Shown here one piece after another: positions 62,599 to 64,000 of a stretch of DNA of 64,000 bases; within the stretch, counting starts at the first letter, position 1; each line of letters begins with the position of its first letter. Made by a program: the position numbers and the translations under genes. The DNA comes from Tillandsia leiboldiana (lineage: Eukaryota; Streptophyta; Magnoliopsida; Poales; Bromeliaceae). The notes under the pieces were generated by a model. The model saw nothing but the letters and a program-made list of their open reading frames with translations. It searched no databases and had not been told where the DNA came from. Location: NCBI GenBank assembly GCA_029204045.2, contig JAQNDB010000528.1, positions 1 to 64,000 on the forward strand. The letters run 5' to 3'.

Positions 62599-64000
62599 AT
62601 CCTGGGTTGCGGTGAAGAGATTGGGGTAGCACTCCCTCATTTTCGACTCCGACTCCCACGTCGCTTCTCGCTCCTCGTGGTTGCTCTAGAGCACCTTCAC
62701 GTAGGGAATGGCTCGGTTTCTCAGCGTTTTACTTTCCCTTGCTAGTATCCGCACTGGGGTTTCCTCGAAGCTTAGATCCTCTTTCAACTCTAGTGCAGAG
62801 ACGTCCAGAACATGTGACGGGTCGGAGAGGTATCTTCTGAGCATCGAGACGTGGGACACGTCGTGGACACGGTCGAGGTTAGGTGGTAGGGCAAGGCGGT
62901 AAGCCACCGGGCCGATGCGCTCCAGGATCTCGAATGGCCCAACAAATCGCGGGCTCAGCTTGCCCTTCAGTCCGAAGCGTTTGATCCCCCTGGTTGGCGA
63001 AACACGCAAGAGCACGTGATCTCCCACTTGGAATTCCAAGTCGCGTCGCCTACGGTCTGCGTAGCTTTTCTGTCGACTCTGGGCGGTGAGTAGGCGCTGT
63101 CGAATGAGTCGTATCTTTGCTTCAGTTTCTTCCACTAAATCGGGTCCCAAGAACTTCCGCTCTCCCAAGTCGTCCTAACAGATCGGGGATCGACAACGTC
63201 TTCCATATAAGGCTTCGAAGGGTGCCATCTATATGCTGGCCTGGTGGCTGTTGTTGTAGGCAAATTCCACGAGGGGCCAGTAGCGTGACCAACCGTCTCC
63301 CCAGTCAAGTACGCAGGCGCGTAGCAGGTCCTCTAGGGTCTGAATCACCCGCTCAGACTGTCCGTCTGTCTGGGGGTGGAAGGCTGTGCTAAACTGCAGT
63401 CTCGTCCCTAAAGCCCGTTGTAGGCTTTGCCAGAACTTTGAAACAAAACGCATGTCCCTGTCTGAGGTAATGGATGCTGGAACTTCATGTAGCCTCACGA
63501 TCTCGCTGAGGTAAACTTGGGCTAGTCGGTCCCGGGTCCACGTCGTATGAATCGGTAGGAAGTGCGCTGACTTGGTTAAGCGGTCTACAACAACCCAGAT
63601 CGTGTCGTGGCCCTGCTGCGAGCGTGGGAACCCCGTGACAAAATCCATGGTGATTTGATCCCACTTCCATTCTGGCACTGGTAGCGGCTGTAGTTTTCCT
63701 GCGGGTCGCTGGTGTTCCGCCTTGACCTGTTGACACACTAGGCAGTGGGCTACGTGTCGTGTCACATCCATCTTCAATTTTGGCCACCAGAAGGTCTGCT
63801 TAAGGTCCCTGTACATCTTCGTACCCCCCGGATGCGCCGCATAAGGGGCGCGGTGTGCCTCAGTTAAGATTTTCTCCTTTAACTCTTTCGAATCTGGCAC
63901 GCAAATCCGCCCACGGAAACGTAGGGTGCTGTCGGCTTCCGTTGAAAAGTCGTTCTCTTGGTCGGGGAGGATCTTGTTTCGCACGAGCTGCAAGTAAGGG
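62596..64000 (-). pseudogene. pol: G6 pol: integrase and chromodomain, three stops, N-part outside
   Basis: Readable without frameshift from the window edge to the stop at 62596. Integrase zinc region (APYAAHPGGTKMYRD, CLVCQQVKAEH), catalytic D in MDFVTG, D in SDRDMRF, E in GQSERVIQ, then GPFEILERIGPVAYRLALPP and a chromodomain (AIPYVKVL, SNHEEREATWE). In-frame TAG stops at about 63228 (Gln expected), 63175 (Trp expected) and 62685 (Trp expected) are all single C-to-T or G-to-A changes. Very close to the G1 pol. Confidence 0.9.

Larger units (their letters stand above)
59939..64000 (-). mobile_element. G6: gypsy chromovirus, 3' part, continues beyond window
   Basis: Minus strand: 3' LTR 59939-62558 and pol C-terminus running off the right end. 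Inserted in G5 pol just upstream of the integrase zinc region; the putative target copy is GAAGG (59934-59938). Its LTR shares modules with G1, G4 and TG. Confidence 0.9.

Overview
The window is plant nuclear DNA made entirely of nested LTR retrotransposons. I see no host gene, tRNA, rRNA, CRISPR array or prokaryotic signal. The evidence is Ty1/copia Sirevirus-type elements (long Gag with two zinc knuckles, an extra ORF after pol, repeated polypurine tracts), Ty3/gypsy chromoviruses with a C-terminal chromodomain (Tekay/Del-like) and LTRs of 2.3-4 kb, and primer sites matching initiator methionine tRNA (TGGTATCAGAG). This fits a large, repeat-rich angiosperm genome; the species cannot be told. 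LAYOUT. C1, a decayed copia element (+), fills 1-9696 and ends in its 3' LTR. It abuts a remnant LTR of gypsy element G2 (+; 9697-9768 and 30509-31762). G2 is split by a whole gypsy element, G1 (-; 9769-30508, target duplication CTTGA). G1 is itself split in gag by a whole copia element, C2 (-; 16159-27635, duplication AAATC). After G2 comes an old pol-bearing gypsy remnant, G3 (+; 31763-33450), cut by the 5' LTR of gypsy G4 (+; 33451-36754). G4's gag is cut by copia C3 (+; 37932-54905, duplication TGAGT). C3's gag is cut by TG (+; 41106-51674, duplication CATCA), a Gag-only element with 4-kb LTRs. G4 resumes at 54911 and is cut by gypsy G5 (-; from 55425). G5's pol is cut by gypsy G6 (-; 59939 to the window end). 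The deepest stack is G3 > G4 > C3 > TG. HOW THE PARTS RELATE. C2 is a nearly complete autonomous Sirevirus with Gag, protease, integrase, RT, RNase H and a third ORF. C3 keeps a complete Gag frame but has lost everything from protease to the third ORF. TG carries only a capsid-less, zinc-knuckle Gag. C3 and TG would therefore need enzymes from other elements. TG has almost identical LTRs, so it moved very recently. MOST NOTABLE SIGNALS. (1) The LTRs of G1, G4, G6 and TG share non-coding modules that can fold as RNA hairpins. Their stems change in compensating pairs and their G-U pairs fall on the transcribed strand. One module is an array with five-base GNGTR loops; another is a nested U5 hairpin; a third is a TTGGCC-loop cruciform beside a CTTTTCCGGAAAAG palindrome. 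(2) C1 and C2 share an apparent internal promoter plus a 384-nt leader intron just upstream of the third ORF. (3) Two Gag-only non-autonomous elements, from two superfamilies, are nested one inside the other. All structural claims come from reading by eye; no folding, alignment or database search was run.
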